A stretch of DNA of 64,000 nt. It comes from Naegleria lovaniensis. Lineage: Eukaryota; Heterolobosea; Eutetramitea; Acrasida; Naegleriidae. The notes beneath the pieces are model-generated. The model was given only the letters and a program-made list of their open reading frames with translations. It made no database searches and had not been told where the DNA came from. Every line of letters starts with the position of its first letter. Positions within the stretch are counted from its first letter, which is position 1. The stretch lies in contig NW_025407844.1 of NCBI RefSeq assembly GCF_003324165.1, forward strand, positions 248,001-312,000, in the 5' to 3' direction. This document shows, in pieces, positions 11,247-20,751 of this stretch. The translations under genes were made by a program, and so were the position numbers.

Positions 11247-12326
11247 ATGAGCAGCACCAACGTTGGCACTCCTTCATCCTCTGTTTCGGCAGCTTCAAGT
11301 ACTGGTATTCCCTTCATCAAATCAAAAGGAAGAACCGTACCAAAACCTTTCAATCTCTCCACCTCTGCCAAGTCCTCGGCTAGTACCAATAAGAAACGTG
11401 ATCTTTCTCAAGTATCCTCGTCCGATGATGGCACTTGTACCGTGAGATCAAAACATGTTGAAAAGGACGTTAAGAAACTCAAAATGATTCCTGGTAGTGC
11501 TGTTGGCTCGGGTGTTCCATTCATTAAGAAGAAGGCTACTACGGTTTGCAAACCACCAGTTTTATCCACAGATAGTCGGAAGAATGAAAAGAATTCTTCA
11601 TCATCGTTGTTACAGAACAAGACAAAAACACAGAAAGGATCTACGGCTATTGCACCTGCTAAAACACCCTTTGAGATGGAGGAAGAGATTGTTGAAAAGT
11701 TAATCCGTGAGTTATTTACAGAGGTCTTTAAGAAGGATGTGAATGCTGATCCAGAACGTATTAAGGTTTCAACGGAGGCGCTCTTAAAAAGATTGAATAC
11801 AAAGATTGAGACTGAACTTCAGAGTTGTTATCAATTCCATACGACTAGTGTTGATTTTGCCTTGTTGAAGAACTTTTGTAGACAACACAGTAGAAAGTTT
11901 GAGATTGAAATGCAAAGCAAGCTCATCAAGTTGAAGAAATCTTCTGTTTTGAAGGCTGTGAATTCCACAACTACCAAATCTAATAAGGCTGTTCTAATTG
12001 CTTCCATCAAGAAACTAGAAACCGAAACATCGACCTCTCCAGAAAAGGCAGTGCAAGAAAAGTTAGCAACTCAAGACGAAAACAAAATGGATGAAAAGGC
12101 AGATAATAATGTCAATGAACCAGAAAAAGCAGAACCATTGCAAGAAGATTCTCCAATGACAACGTGTTCCGAAGTGGTTGAAAAAATTGAAGAGAAACCA
12201 AGAGAAGAACCTGTTGAAGATCAGGCAGATGATGCGAATCCACTTGCACCACAAGCAACAACAACAACACCACAAGAGGCTACAGAGGATGCAGCTCAAT
12301 CCGTGGTGACAGTTGAACACAACTAA
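11247..12326 (+). CDS. Low-complexity charged protein with a duplicated PKPF-type motif
   Basis: A 359-residue protein with no membrane segment. Two copies of a short motif stand out: residues ~19-38 (GIPFIKSKGRTVPKPFNLST) and ~90-109 (GVPFIKKKATTVCKPPVLST). The K-P-F-x-L-x-T core resembles short repeats in TPX2-type spindle proteins, but the similarity is too short to assign a family. The middle (about 140-230) looks helical and folded (EMEEEIVEKLIRELFTEVFK). The C-terminal 120 residues are a disordered acidic E/P/T-rich tail. Microtubule or nuclear function is speculation. Its 3' end faces the FKBP gene 88 bases away. Confidence 0.65.
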   Translation: MSSTNVGTPSSSVSAASSTGIPFIKSKGRTVPKPFNLSTSAKSSASTNKKRDLSQVSSSDDGTCTVRSKHVEKDVKKLKMIPGSAVGSGVPFIKKKATTVCKPPVLSTDSRKNEKNSSSSLLQNKTKTQKGSTAIAPAKTPFEMEEEIVEKLIRELFTEVFKKDVNADPERIKVSTEALLKRLNTKIETELQSCYQFHTTSVDFALLKNFCRQHSRKFEIEMQSKLIKLKKSSVLKAVNSTTTKSNKAVLIASIKKLETETSTSPEKAVQEKLATQDENKMDEKADNNVNEPEKAEPLQEDSPMTTCSEVVEKIEEKPREEPVEDQADDANPLAPQATTTTPQEATEDAAQSVVTVEHN

Positions 12327-12414
12327 CTCGTGTAAATAGTAAACAAATCGATTATTCTCAACCATACTCATTTCTTGTCACATTTTAAAACATCAGTCGG
12401 TCATATGACGTGAT

Positions 12415-13764
12415 TTATTGGAACATTTTGCTGAACATTGCTTTTTCCTTCTTTTGTTGTTCAGATAGAGCTTTCGAAACTTTGGTTAATTGTGACTTGA
12501 CGAGATCTAATAATTGGAGTTGGGTCTCAGATGTCGTATTACCACAAACATTCAAGCACCGTTCCAATGTTGCTTTAGCCTCTTCTAATTCTCCAAGAGA
12601 TTGTAAAGCTTGAGCCTTTCGAGAGTAGGATTTAATGCTTTGGTTGTCAATTTCCAGAGCCTTATCGCACTTGTTCACAGCTTGAGAAAATTGTTCTTGC
12701 TTGAGGTAGATGGCGCTTAAATTATTGTAAATGGAGGTAAGAATTTGATTTCTTCTCTTCTTTTGCTCTTCTGGCTCATCGGATGGGTGTTGATCTTCAA
12801 TCAAACTTAAACCTCGTTCATATCTCTTTTGGGCAAGGTTGAATCTTTTGTTCTTAAACAGTTCATTACCTTGCTCCTTCTTACTCTCTGCACTGTTTAA
12901 CTTTTCCTCATGAGACATCTCCCATGAATTTTTCTCATTATCAATATCTTTCAAATGAGCTTCCATCTTGAGAACAGGCTTTGATGTTAATAAATTAGAA
13001 AAATTATTCTTAAATTCTTGCGTGTGACTAGTATATTCTAAATATTGGCAAGGAGAGACTTGAGTAATTGTGAAAAGGGCTTTTTCGTTCTTCTTCATGC
13101 TTCCAATAGCATCTTCCACAAATGAAACTACATTCTCATCACCAAAAACAAATTTCAAGTCATCGACTTGTTCCAAAACCCTACTTTCATTGTCCTTCTC
13201 ATAAATCTTGTAAGAGCAAACAACAGTAGCTCCATCTTCTTCAGCCTTTCTCCAACCTTCTCCTTCTGAGAGAACCTTCTTGGTAATTCCACTGGTTACT
13301 TCTTCTTCATCATTAAAATCCAACAATTCAACCTCAAATTGCAAAGTAGCATTTGGAGGAATGGATGGAGGAGAACCACTCTTTCCATAGGCATATTCTG
13401 GTTTAAGAGTAAACAAGGCAAGCTCACCTTTTCTCATCGTTGCTACACCCTCATCCCAACCCTTGATCACGCTTCCTTGACCAATATTGAATTTAAAAGG
13501 TTCTTCACGATCTCTACTACTATCAAATTTTTTACCATTAGAGGCCAATGTTCCTACATAGTGAACAGTAACTTGAGCTCCATCGGGAGGAGTGGCTGTT
13601 TCATTATCAGGAGCAGCTCTCAAAATTTTCTTGATGATACCACCATCTCCCAATACATCCACAATATTTTCATCAACCATTTGATCTTGTGAATTGGATT
13701 CATCCACCATCTTGTCCTCAGATGTATTTGGTGCTACAGATGTTGCTTCGGAATCACTCATCAT
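12415..13764 (-). CDS. FKBP-type peptidyl-prolyl isomerase with TPR domain (FKBP4/5-like)
   Basis: About 449 residues from MMSDSEATSV. The frame is open to an ATG at 13872, giving 36 more basic residues (MSLKRLVQTFPCSFIKKK), a possible alternative start. Domain order: FKBP1 at about 30-140 with the active-site pattern TVHYVGTLASNGKKFDSSRD, GQGSVIKGWDEGVATM and YAYGKSGSPPSIPPNATLQF; a degenerate second FKBP domain (about 150-255); three TPR motifs (about 285-420) such as KEQGNELFKNKRFNLAQKRY. This is the layout of Hsp90 co-chaperone immunophilins; the catalytic site sits in the first domain. A basic K-rich C-terminal end follows the TPRs. Confidence 0.92.
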   Translation of the reverse strand: MMSDSEATSVAPNTSEDKMVDESNSQDQMVDENIVDVLGDGGIIKKILRAAPDNETATPPDGAQVTVHYVGTLASNGKKFDSSRDREEPFKFNIGQGSVIKGWDEGVATMRKGELALFTLKPEYAYGKSGSPPSIPPNATLQFEVELLDFNDEEEVTSGITKKVLSEGEGWRKAEEDGATVVCSYKIYEKDNESRVLEQVDDLKFVFGDENVVSFVEDAIGSMKKNEKALFTITQVSPCQYLEYTSHTQEFKNNFSNLLTSKPVLKMEAHLKDIDNEKNSWEMSHEEKLNSAESKKEQGNELFKNKRFNLAQKRYERGLSLIEDQHPSDEPEEQKKRRNQILTSIYNNLSAIYLKQEQFSQAVNKCDKALEIDNQSIKSYSRKAQALQSLGELEEAKATLERCLNVCGNTTSETQLQLLDLVKSQLTKVSKALSEQQKKEKAMFSKMFQ

Positions 13765-14029
13765 GATGACTAACTGGTCCAATGGATAGTAAAGATCCTT
13801 CAGAAAAGAGTTCGGAAATTTTTTTTTGATGAAGGAACACGGAAATGTTTGTACCAATCTTTTAAGGCTCATCGGAATTCATAAAAAAAATATTTTGGGT
13901 TGCTGCTGGCTCGAGTGATGATTATCATCAACGCTTGATTATCGGAATTTCAAAAGCAATATCCTCTTATTGTTTCAAAGAGAAAATTAAAAACTTGTTA
14001 TTATTGTATTTATTAGTGAACTGGTAGTT

Positions 14030-14131
14030 ATGATGACGGAACAGTTGAGGCAAGGAGTTGATGAGGATGATGAGCAAATTGTGTATATGATGGATGTGAG
14101 GAATGAACAGATGGTTCCGATGGAATATTGA
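14030..14131 (+). other. 33-codon upstream ORF in frame with the RCC1-like gene
   Basis: ATG at 14030 opens 33 codons (MMTEQLRQGVDEDDEQIVYM…) ending in TGA at 14129-14131. The same frame then continues without stop through the ATG at 14162 of the RCC1-like gene. It may be a regulatory uORF, or the true N-terminus interrupted by a single stop. No phase-compatible intron removes the stop. Confidence 0.4.
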
Positions 14132-14161
14132 CTAGCTATAAAAAACTCTGACTCCTCAATC

Positions 14162-15268
14162 ATGAAAGTGGAGAGCACTTTTTGCAATGTTTTTGTGCTG
14201 ATGGAGGACGGAGAGTTGTTTATGCATTCTTTGATATTAGATGATTCATATTTCACCACGAGAAGCTATTTTACAAAAGTTGAAATTCCAACATCAGATG
14301 GAAAAATACTTAACATTGAGTCGACAATGAAGTATGGATTAGTGGCCTTAGTTGAATCTTCTTCAACCAATGACAACCATTGCAGGACCTATATTTTATG
14401 TTATTATGACGAATGTGCTAAGAAAATGAAAGTACTTTGCAATTTGAGCGAACAAATTTCTAAAGCTTTGCCGAGCGCAGATGAAATGTTCAATATTAAG
14501 AGCATCCATCATTTAACATTTTCAAAATTCAAGACACAGTGTTTATGTGGCCTTTTTTGTGACAATAACCATCGACTTTTCAAATTTGAAATATCAGACA
14601 CGGGAGACATGACACCGTTGGAAACTCTTCGTCTGTTAGATGATGGTTTAAATACTTCAAAGCAGTGTGCCATATCTAGTATCAGTGCAGGTGCCTATCA
14701 TTTTATTATTCTAGATGAGAACGGAACGGTATATTGCTATGGAAACAATTCATATTCACAATGTGGCATTACAACATATTCCACTGATGGGAAAATTGAT
14801 TTTCCAAGAGTTTTGGACCGGCCACATTTTTTAGAAATTCTGAAAGACGATGTTAAAATCGTAAAAGCTTGTTGTGGCGCTTCTCATACCTTACTACTTT
14901 CCGATGATGGTTGTGGCTATGCCCTTGGCAGCAATTTAGAAGGCCAATGTGGTATAATCATTACTGGTGAACAACACAGAATTTGTACAGAGCCTTCTTT
15001 AATTGAATCAGATGTTACAGAGTTGATACAACTCGAAGAGAACATTGTCGACATTTGCTGTGGAGTTGATTATTCTATCGTTTTGGCTCGTGACGAACAA
15101 CATTGTCAAGCTCTATTTACAGGAAAGAGATCATCACAACACAAAGTCATTGGATTTTCCAAAGTTTCAGCACTGGAGCATGTATTCAAAGCCTGCCCTC
15201 ATCTCAAGTTACGCTGTAGTTCTATTGGAAAGCATTATTTCTTATATAACAACAACACTCGTGCATGA
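14162..15268 (+). CDS. RCC1-repeat-like protein
   Basis: A 368-residue protein with repeated beta-propeller blades of the RCC1 type: SAGAYHFIILDENGTVYCYG NNSYSQCG, then CCGASHTLLLSDDGCGYALG SNLEGQCG, then CCGVDYSIVLARDE, plus weaker blades in the N-terminal half (FVLMEDGELFMHS). RCC1 propellers act as Ran exchange factors or as general protein-binding modules; with about five to six visible blades and weak N-terminal repeats, I do not claim Ran GEF activity. The first ATG in a good context is at 14162, but the N-terminus is uncertain because of the in-frame ORF upstream. The 3' end lies 20 bases from the convergent hydrolase gene. Confidence 0.75.
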   Translation: MKVESTFCNVFVLMEDGELFMHSLILDDSYFTTRSYFTKVEIPTSDGKILNIESTMKYGLVALVESSSTNDNHCRTYILCYYDECAKKMKVLCNLSEQISKALPSADEMFNIKSIHHLTFSKFKTQCLCGLFCDNNHRLFKFEISDTGDMTPLETLRLLDDGLNTSKQCAISSISAGAYHFIILDENGTVYCYGNNSYSQCGITTYSTDGKIDFPRVLDRPHFLEILKDDVKIVKACCGASHTLLLSDDGCGYALGSNLEGQCGIIITGEQHRICTEPSLIESDVTELIQLEENIVDICCGVDYSIVLARDEQHCQALFTGKRSSQHKVIGFSKVSALEHVFKACPHLKLRCSSIGKHYFLYNNNTRA

Positions 15269-15288
15269 ATGAACCCACAGCAAACCAT

Positions 15289-15990
15289 CTACAAGGCACG
15301 CTCTGTTGAGTATTCCTCAATAATTTTCTTGCAAAATTGAGTCACTCTTCTTACCAAGCCATCAATGTCATTGGTAAATCCATGATTATCTCCTTCTACT
15401 AATTGAAGCTCCTTCTTGGTACTCGAACACATTTCAAACAATTGTTTGGAGCACTTGAATGACAAACACGTATCTTGTGTACCATGAATGAACAAGATTG
15501 GAAGATCAACTGGATATTTCAATATTGAGGAAGTAGCACCATAGGTTTGTGTTGCCAGTGTCACTACACCTGCAACCATGCTCGTGTCCGACACTCCAGC
15601 TCGAATGACGACAGCACCACCAAAACTCCACCCAATGTAAATGACTTTTTTCACACCACATTCTTTTGCAAGGTATTTTGAGGCATGAAGACATTCCTTA
15701 ACACAACCATCCATATCAGAAGTGTCTTGCATATCTACTCTCAAAGCATAGACGTTTGGATACTCCTCTGCGAGCATATCAGACATGGTTTGATAGCTTC
15801 CGCAAGGTCCTAGAACGCCAGATCCAACTCCTGCAACGAAAACAACACCGACTTTGTGATGCATTTGTGACTCTTCATTGGAATTGTGGGGAACAAATTG
15901 TTTGTTGTGATGCAAAATGGCACGAGCACTGCTGTGTTGGCTGATTTTGATATCAACCATGGTCCGTGTGACGTTCTTGAAAAGAGACAT
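15289..15990 (-). CDS. Alpha/beta hydrolase-fold protein
   Basis: A 233-residue protein from ATG at 15990 (MSLFKNVTRTM); the frame continues upstream without another ATG. The fold signature is complete: VVFVAGVGSGVLGPCGSYQT (strand and oxyanion loop), the nucleophile elbow GWSFGG with Ser, the acid loop LFIHGTQDTCLS with Asp, and the His in EGDNHGF. It resembles small dienelactone-hydrolase/KANL3-Tex30-like hydrolases. The substrate is unknown. The N-terminus is basic with hydroxylated residues and could be a mitochondrial presequence, which is only a guess. Confidence 0.8.
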   Translation of the reverse strand: MSLFKNVTRTMVDIKISQHSSARAILHHNKQFVPHNSNEESQMHHKVGVVFVAGVGSGVLGPCGSYQTMSDMLAEEYPNVYALRVDMQDTSDMDGCVKECLHASKYLAKECGVKKVIYIGWSFGGAVVIRAGVSDTSMVAGVVTLATQTYGATSSILKYPVDLPILFIHGTQDTCLSFKCSKQLFEMCSSTKKELQLVEGDNHGFTNDIDGLVRRVTQFCKKIIEEYSTERAL

Positions 15991-16227
15991 TTTTAAGGTT
16001 TTATTTTGCAAACATCTTCAATATTGGAGATGAATTGGTTCTGTCTGATTCAGGGTAAGAGTTCAAATGGAAATTGGAAGAATTAGGGCATGAAAAACAC
16101 AATGTTCAACATGTTTGGTATTTTCACAGAAATGTTGAAAACGCGCATTCCTAATTCAAGTTCTTGCTCTTTGATAAATTTTTTGTATCCTTTTCTGTAT
16201 GTTGTGACACACTCAGCATTCAACACT

Positions 16228-17391
16228 TTATTTGAAAAAACACTTGTTGTCTAGAATTTCAAGAGCTTCTTCTTTGAGTGTAAAGAAGATTTTGGGAGCA
16301 CCAGCAGGTTCAGGTTCATTAAGGACCTTTCTTAAAATGTCAATGATTTCTTTGTGTTTGTATACTTCTTTGGTGACTTTTTCATGCAAATAGAGTTTGC
16401 TTTTTGTGATGGAGTGTAAAGTTTTCAAATAATTCAATCTTGTTTCGTACATGCATAATACAGGATTTGTTTTCAATTTCTTTGCATCTTGAGCATAGAG
16501 AGTTTCAGACCATTTCTCTTCTTCTCTCAAAATAATATCCACTAAAAAGTTAATGTCATTGGTCAAAAATAAATTAATGTCACTTCTCTGATCTTGCAAT
16601 GCCATGACCGATTGAATAAATATCAAACTATTATAAATATCAAGAGTCAAATAATTAAACTGTGCCAAAAATCCATCATTGAAACCCCTTGCAGCATCAT
16701 AATCCAGAGTCAATTCATCAATAAAAGCATTTCTCCTTTGTACGGTTGCCAATCCCTGATGAATGGCAATTATCAAATTAATCACAGGAACTGTAAATGA
16801 TTCTGTCAATGTCAAGAGCACTGGTATCAAATTTAAAATTGCTTTTTGAATATTCTCAGAAAATGCCTCTTGTTGTGCCTTGACATTTTTCTGAAACATG
16901 TCTGGATGAACATTTCCCTCAGATTTCACACTCAGTAATGAAGCAAGGAAGGACAAGATTAAAAATTTCAACTCTTCACTCACAATGCCATCCTGTCGTT
17001 CTAAAATTTGTTCACTCCGTAACACATTGGCAAATTCAACGATATTTCCTTCTTTGGCTTCATCTTTTGGAAAGAACGCACTGAGTTTCATTGAATTACT
17101 GACAGAACTCATACAAATGACAAAATATTGTAAAATAGCAGAGGCTGAGTGATCCCATCCAGATTTCTTGGCATCATCAGGACTAGTTAGAGAATGCACT
17201 AAAACGGAAAATAATTTTCTCGGAAGGAAATAAATAGCATCGGAAAAATCATTGATGAGAGTTTCTTCATCGACCGTTTGGGCATATTCAATGAGTTGTT
17301 GTGATTGTTCGGCAGAGAGGAGACTCGTGGATGATTTAATGTCGTCGTCTTGAGCAAGTAGATCGTGCAGGAAAGATAATGCTGGTGACAT
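16228..17391 (-). CDS. SPIN90/Ldb17-type leucine-rich-domain protein
   Basis: A 387-residue all-helical, ARM-like protein starting at ATG preceded by an A run. The C-terminal ~130 residues match the SPIN90/Ldb17 leucine-rich domain as I know it: LFLTNDINFLVDIILREEEK, then YETRLNYLKTLHSI, then a short basic helix and YKHKEIIDILRKVLNE. In fungi and animals this domain binds Arp2/3 complex and promotes linear actin filaments, acting at endocytic sites and the cortex. That role would fit an actin-driven amoeba, but it is inference from fold-level similarity. No SH3 or proline-rich region is visible, unlike mammalian SPIN90. Confidence 0.6.
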   Translation of the reverse strand: MSPALSFLHDLLAQDDDIKSSTSLLSAEQSQQLIEYAQTVDEETLINDFSDAIYFLPRKLFSVLVHSLTSPDDAKKSGWDHSASAILQYFVICMSSVSNSMKLSAFFPKDEAKEGNIVEFANVLRSEQILERQDGIVSEELKFLILSFLASLLSVKSEGNVHPDMFQKNVKAQQEAFSENIQKAILNLIPVLLTLTESFTVPVINLIIAIHQGLATVQRRNAFIDELTLDYDAARGFNDGFLAQFNYLTLDIYNSLIFIQSVMALQDQRSDINLFLTNDINFLVDIILREEEKWSETLYAQDAKKLKTNPVLCMYETRLNYLKTLHSITKSKLYLHEKVTKEVYKHKEIIDILRKVLNEPEPAGAPKIFFTLKEEALEILDNKCFFK

Positions 17392-17504
17392 TTTTTTTAA
17401 AAGTGAATTTTCCTAATTGGGACTGGACTTGATGTTGACAATGTTATTGTTACACAACGCGTTCATTCTTCAGAAATTATACACACATGAAATGGATCAT
17501 GTAA

Positions 17505-18764
17505 TTAATCTACCTTTGTTTTTCGCTCTGCCTTTCCACTGGTAAATAATTTACAACAATAGCAACATAATTGGTAGCTCAATAATAAACTCACGAAAAG
17601 CGTTGATAACACAACAAATTTCAGTGAATCAATGACTCGACATATCAGTGTGACGCAAGAATGAATTTCTTCAAAATTTTCATAAGGCTTTGATAAATGT
17701 GGTAAATGGTCTGAATACTTTTTTCTATAAAGTTCAACAATTGGAGAGAGTGGAAGATTCATTTCTTTCCATACTTCAAGCGCTAAATCTGTTCGATCTG
17801 TAATGATTCCATCAGCACCAGCCTTAATGAGTTGTCGCATACTTTCTTTAGAATTCACAACCCAATAATGAACTTCTTTTCCAGTTTGCTTGGCATCGCT
17901 AATGAAATAAGGATTAGAAAAATTCAATCCTAAATGCGAAACTGGAATCTGAAAGGCACTGTAACGAGTTTTCATGGATTGTTGGCCAATAACCAATTTT
18001 CCCAATTCAAAAAGAGGACTCGTTAAATCGTTCAATGTGTGATAAATCACAAATCGGACTACTTCTTTTTCACAGGTGCCTGTTGGAATAAGTTTGTTGT
18101 TTTGTTGAATGAACTCTAATGGTGTACAAAAATTGGAAACAATCACCACATGTTCGTGCACGTTTCCATATTTTTCAAGTAATTTCAATAATAATTCTGC
18201 TGCTAATAAATCATTGTCCTTAATTTCAATATTCATATTGATGTCAAGTGGAGTGAGCTCACGCGGTTCTCCCCAAAATTCTAAAAAGATTTCTTCCAAC
18301 GTTGAAACTCTAAAAGAAATCTTCTTCTTTTCCATCGTTGTTGTTGTTCTAAACAAATACTCTCCAGTATGATCCCTAAAATGAAATGCAGCATTTAATT
18401 TCTTAATTTCTTGTAATGTATATGCATTGACAGCATTCTCTCCATCAGTGGTTCTATTCACAACAGCATCATGAAATACTACTAATTGATGATCCTTCGT
18501 CAAACGTACATCAAATTCTAAAACGCTTGTTCCCAATGCTAAAATTTGTTGAAAGGCTTGCATCGTATTTTCAGGGGTTAAAAATCGGGATCCACGATGC
18601 GATGAAAAGAACGGCCGAGGGATGTGCGGAAATGGTTTTGGAGATGGATTTTCATGGGCGTTTAACATGGACGATGAAAGGAAGAAACAATGGAGCATGA
18701 TGATGGAAAGAAGAAGAATACTCCTTCCGAAATTTGTCTTTTTCATGATTTCTCTGCTTTTCAT
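17505..18764 (-). CDS. Glycerophosphodiester phosphodiesterase (GDPD), membrane-anchored
   Basis: A 419-residue protein if started at the ATG at 18764, which follows an A run and gives a signal peptide (RSILLLSIIMLHCFFLSSS); an in-frame ATG at 18809 adds 15 residues. Catalytic GDPD motifs are intact: SSHRGSRFLTPENTMQAF with the first His and the E of PENT, LEFDVRLTKDHQLVVFHD with the metal-binding E-x-D and second His, NIEIKD, and the C-terminal ADGIITDRTDLA. A hydrophobic helix near the C-terminus (LKFVVLSTLFVSLLLSYQL) followed by Cys-rich and basic residues suggests a type I anchor. Expected reaction: glycerophosphodiesters to glycerol-3-phosphate plus alcohol, outside the cytosol. Confidence 0.88.
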   Translation of the reverse strand: MKSREIMKKTNFGRSILLLSIIMLHCFFLSSSMLNAHENPSPKPFPHIPRPFFSSHRGSRFLTPENTMQAFQQILALGTSVLEFDVRLTKDHQLVVFHDAVVNRTTDGENAVNAYTLQEIKKLNAAFHFRDHTGEYLFRTTTTMEKKKISFRVSTLEEIFLEFWGEPRELTPLDINMNIEIKDNDLLAAELLLKLLEKYGNVHEHVVIVSNFCTPLEFIQQNNKLIPTGTCEKEVVRFVIYHTLNDLTSPLFELGKLVIGQQSMKTRYSAFQIPVSHLGLNFSNPYFISDAKQTGKEVHYWVVNSKESMRQLIKAGADGIITDRTDLALEVWKEMNLPLSPIVELYRKKYSDHLPHLSKPYENFEEIHSCVTLICRVIDSLKFVVLSTLFVSLLLSYQLCCYCCKLFTSGKAERKTKVD

Positions 18765-18845
18765 TTTTTTCTTTGATATTTGAATTTTGGACGAATAATA
18801 ATAATTCATCTAAATATATTATTCGAGATCAATAAATTACATGGA

Positions 18846-20682
18846 TTAATTGGTTTGTGGTTGCTGAGTAACAGGTGGAGGTATTGGTAATCGTGTGTTT
18901 CTTCGTGCTGATTGAACAAGCTTGCTTCCCATTCGAAGTTGAAATTCAAACACTGCGAATTCTGCAATCACACAAAAACCAACCAACACAAATATTGCAA
19001 AATAGAATCCAGTGCTGTGGTCACATGTCTTGGTGTCCTCATTCACATATTGGAAAAAGTATCGTGAACATGGAGGATCTAAACATTGATTTTTAGGTTC
19101 GTAATAATATTGAGCACCTTTGCATGTGTTTGCCTTACTCAAACCATGACAAAATGTTGGATTGAACACTAAATTGTTGTTTGACACAGATTTTCTAAGC
19201 AATCCGACACGATAATTCGCCATGTCAAATACTGGAACAAAGAGTTTAGACCAGACTAACGTTCCAATTTCTATGGTTGGGTCGTATGACACTAAATCTC
19301 CTTCGAACATGTACATTTCTTCTTTTCGTCGATACAAACTTAAACCATTCTTGCCAAAGAGAACAGAAAGTGGAATGACAAACTTTTCATGATGGTCTGG
19401 ATTTCCATCGTTCAGTACAAACGTCAATGCGGGAAGCAATGAAAGAATTGATGAATCCCATTCTTGGTAAGGTTTGTTGGCAATGTTCACAGATGTGGCA
19501 AAATCAAACAGCCATGCTGTCACTGCATCATAATATGGTCCTGGAAGAGTGATTCCATCAATTCTACTTGAAACGGCAACTTGCCAGCTACTACTATAAT
19601 TTCCAAATATATCAATAGGTCCTGTGTTGTTATATCCCTTTACACAATCCAAAGAGAGATGATAAATTGGAAATCTATGTTCGTAGGTATAAGTGTGAGT
19701 GTTTGTTTCAGATAATTTGGCATAATTCCAAGTAAATTCACTAATTCTGTATTGCCTTTCAGCCCACATAATTTTAGAATCACTCATTACCACGTTACTC
19801 TTCATTAGATTTTGTTCGATCGTGTATTTTCCAACATAGATCTCTCCTCCATAATCTGATTTTGTTTCATCATCCACAAAATTAATGGCAAATAATTTAG
19901 AATTGCTGTCAACTTTTTCCACAATACTTTTAAATGTTACGTTGAATAAACCGTATCCCATCCCCAATACACCATCCAAACCATTCCAATATGTAGTTGA
20001 TGTGTATCCCGATTCAATGGTATGATAGGATTGTGAGCCTACGCTCGGATAGACTCGTTCCACGTCTCCGATTTTCATTGATCTAACCAGAATGTTTGGC
20101 TTGTTTCTAACTATTGTCAACGAGTTAGGTTTGGCTGTTTGATTTTTCAGACTGTCTCCTCGAATATCCCATATAGAAAAGCTTCGTTTTATATCAGGAC
20201 ATCTTGTACATTCATCTATAAAAAGGTTGTTTGTTAGAATATTATTTCAACAACAATAGATCATAATGCTAGGATAATATTCATAAATACGTACTATCTT
20301 CACAGGTTCCATAAGTAATACAGTTTGCAGAAGTAGATTTTGAAGAGCAACAAAACCGAATCACAAAAGGCTCATATAAATCAATATACATGGCCAACGC
20401 CTCTGAGTTATCATTAAAGGTTACATTGACAAAATATTGAGCCAAATTATGTACAAGAGAAGTATCATTAAATGCTGTATTGACCAATCTTTTTCCGATT
20501 GGAATTATCACCTGTGATTCCAATGCAGAAACACTTTTAGTTTCTATATTTATCAATGAAAATACAATAATCGCAAGTATAGAGAACAACACAATGCCTT
20601 TTCGGAGTGGCCTTGATGATGATAACACTGATGATGTTTGTTGAATGCCATTCCCCGAATAAAGACGATCACCAAACGGCAT
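18846..20682 (-). CDS. Pepsin-like (A1 family) protein lacking catalytic Asp motifs
   Basis: Two exons, 20295-20682 and 18846-20215, joined across a 79-nt GTACGT…TAG intron in phase 1; 585 residues. A membrane helix near residue 30-50 (GIVLFSILAIIVFSLI) acts as signal anchor, and a second helix lies near the C-terminus (FYFAIFVLVGFCVIAEF). The pepsin-like core shows a first-lobe strand YFVNVTF, the CITYGTCED-NECTRCP cysteine cluster, GLDGVLGMGYG (equivalent to the DGILGLG motif), and a second-lobe IDGITLPGPYYDAV. Where the active site D-T-G should be, the sequence reads YIDLYEP in lobe one and SSRIDG in lobe two. It is therefore probably a non-catalytic relative. Confidence 0.72.
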
Positions 20683-20751
20683 TTTTTTGGACTAAATTAG
20701 AATTTGTTTTAGAATCAACCAATTCATCGACTACATGATTAGCTGCAAAGT

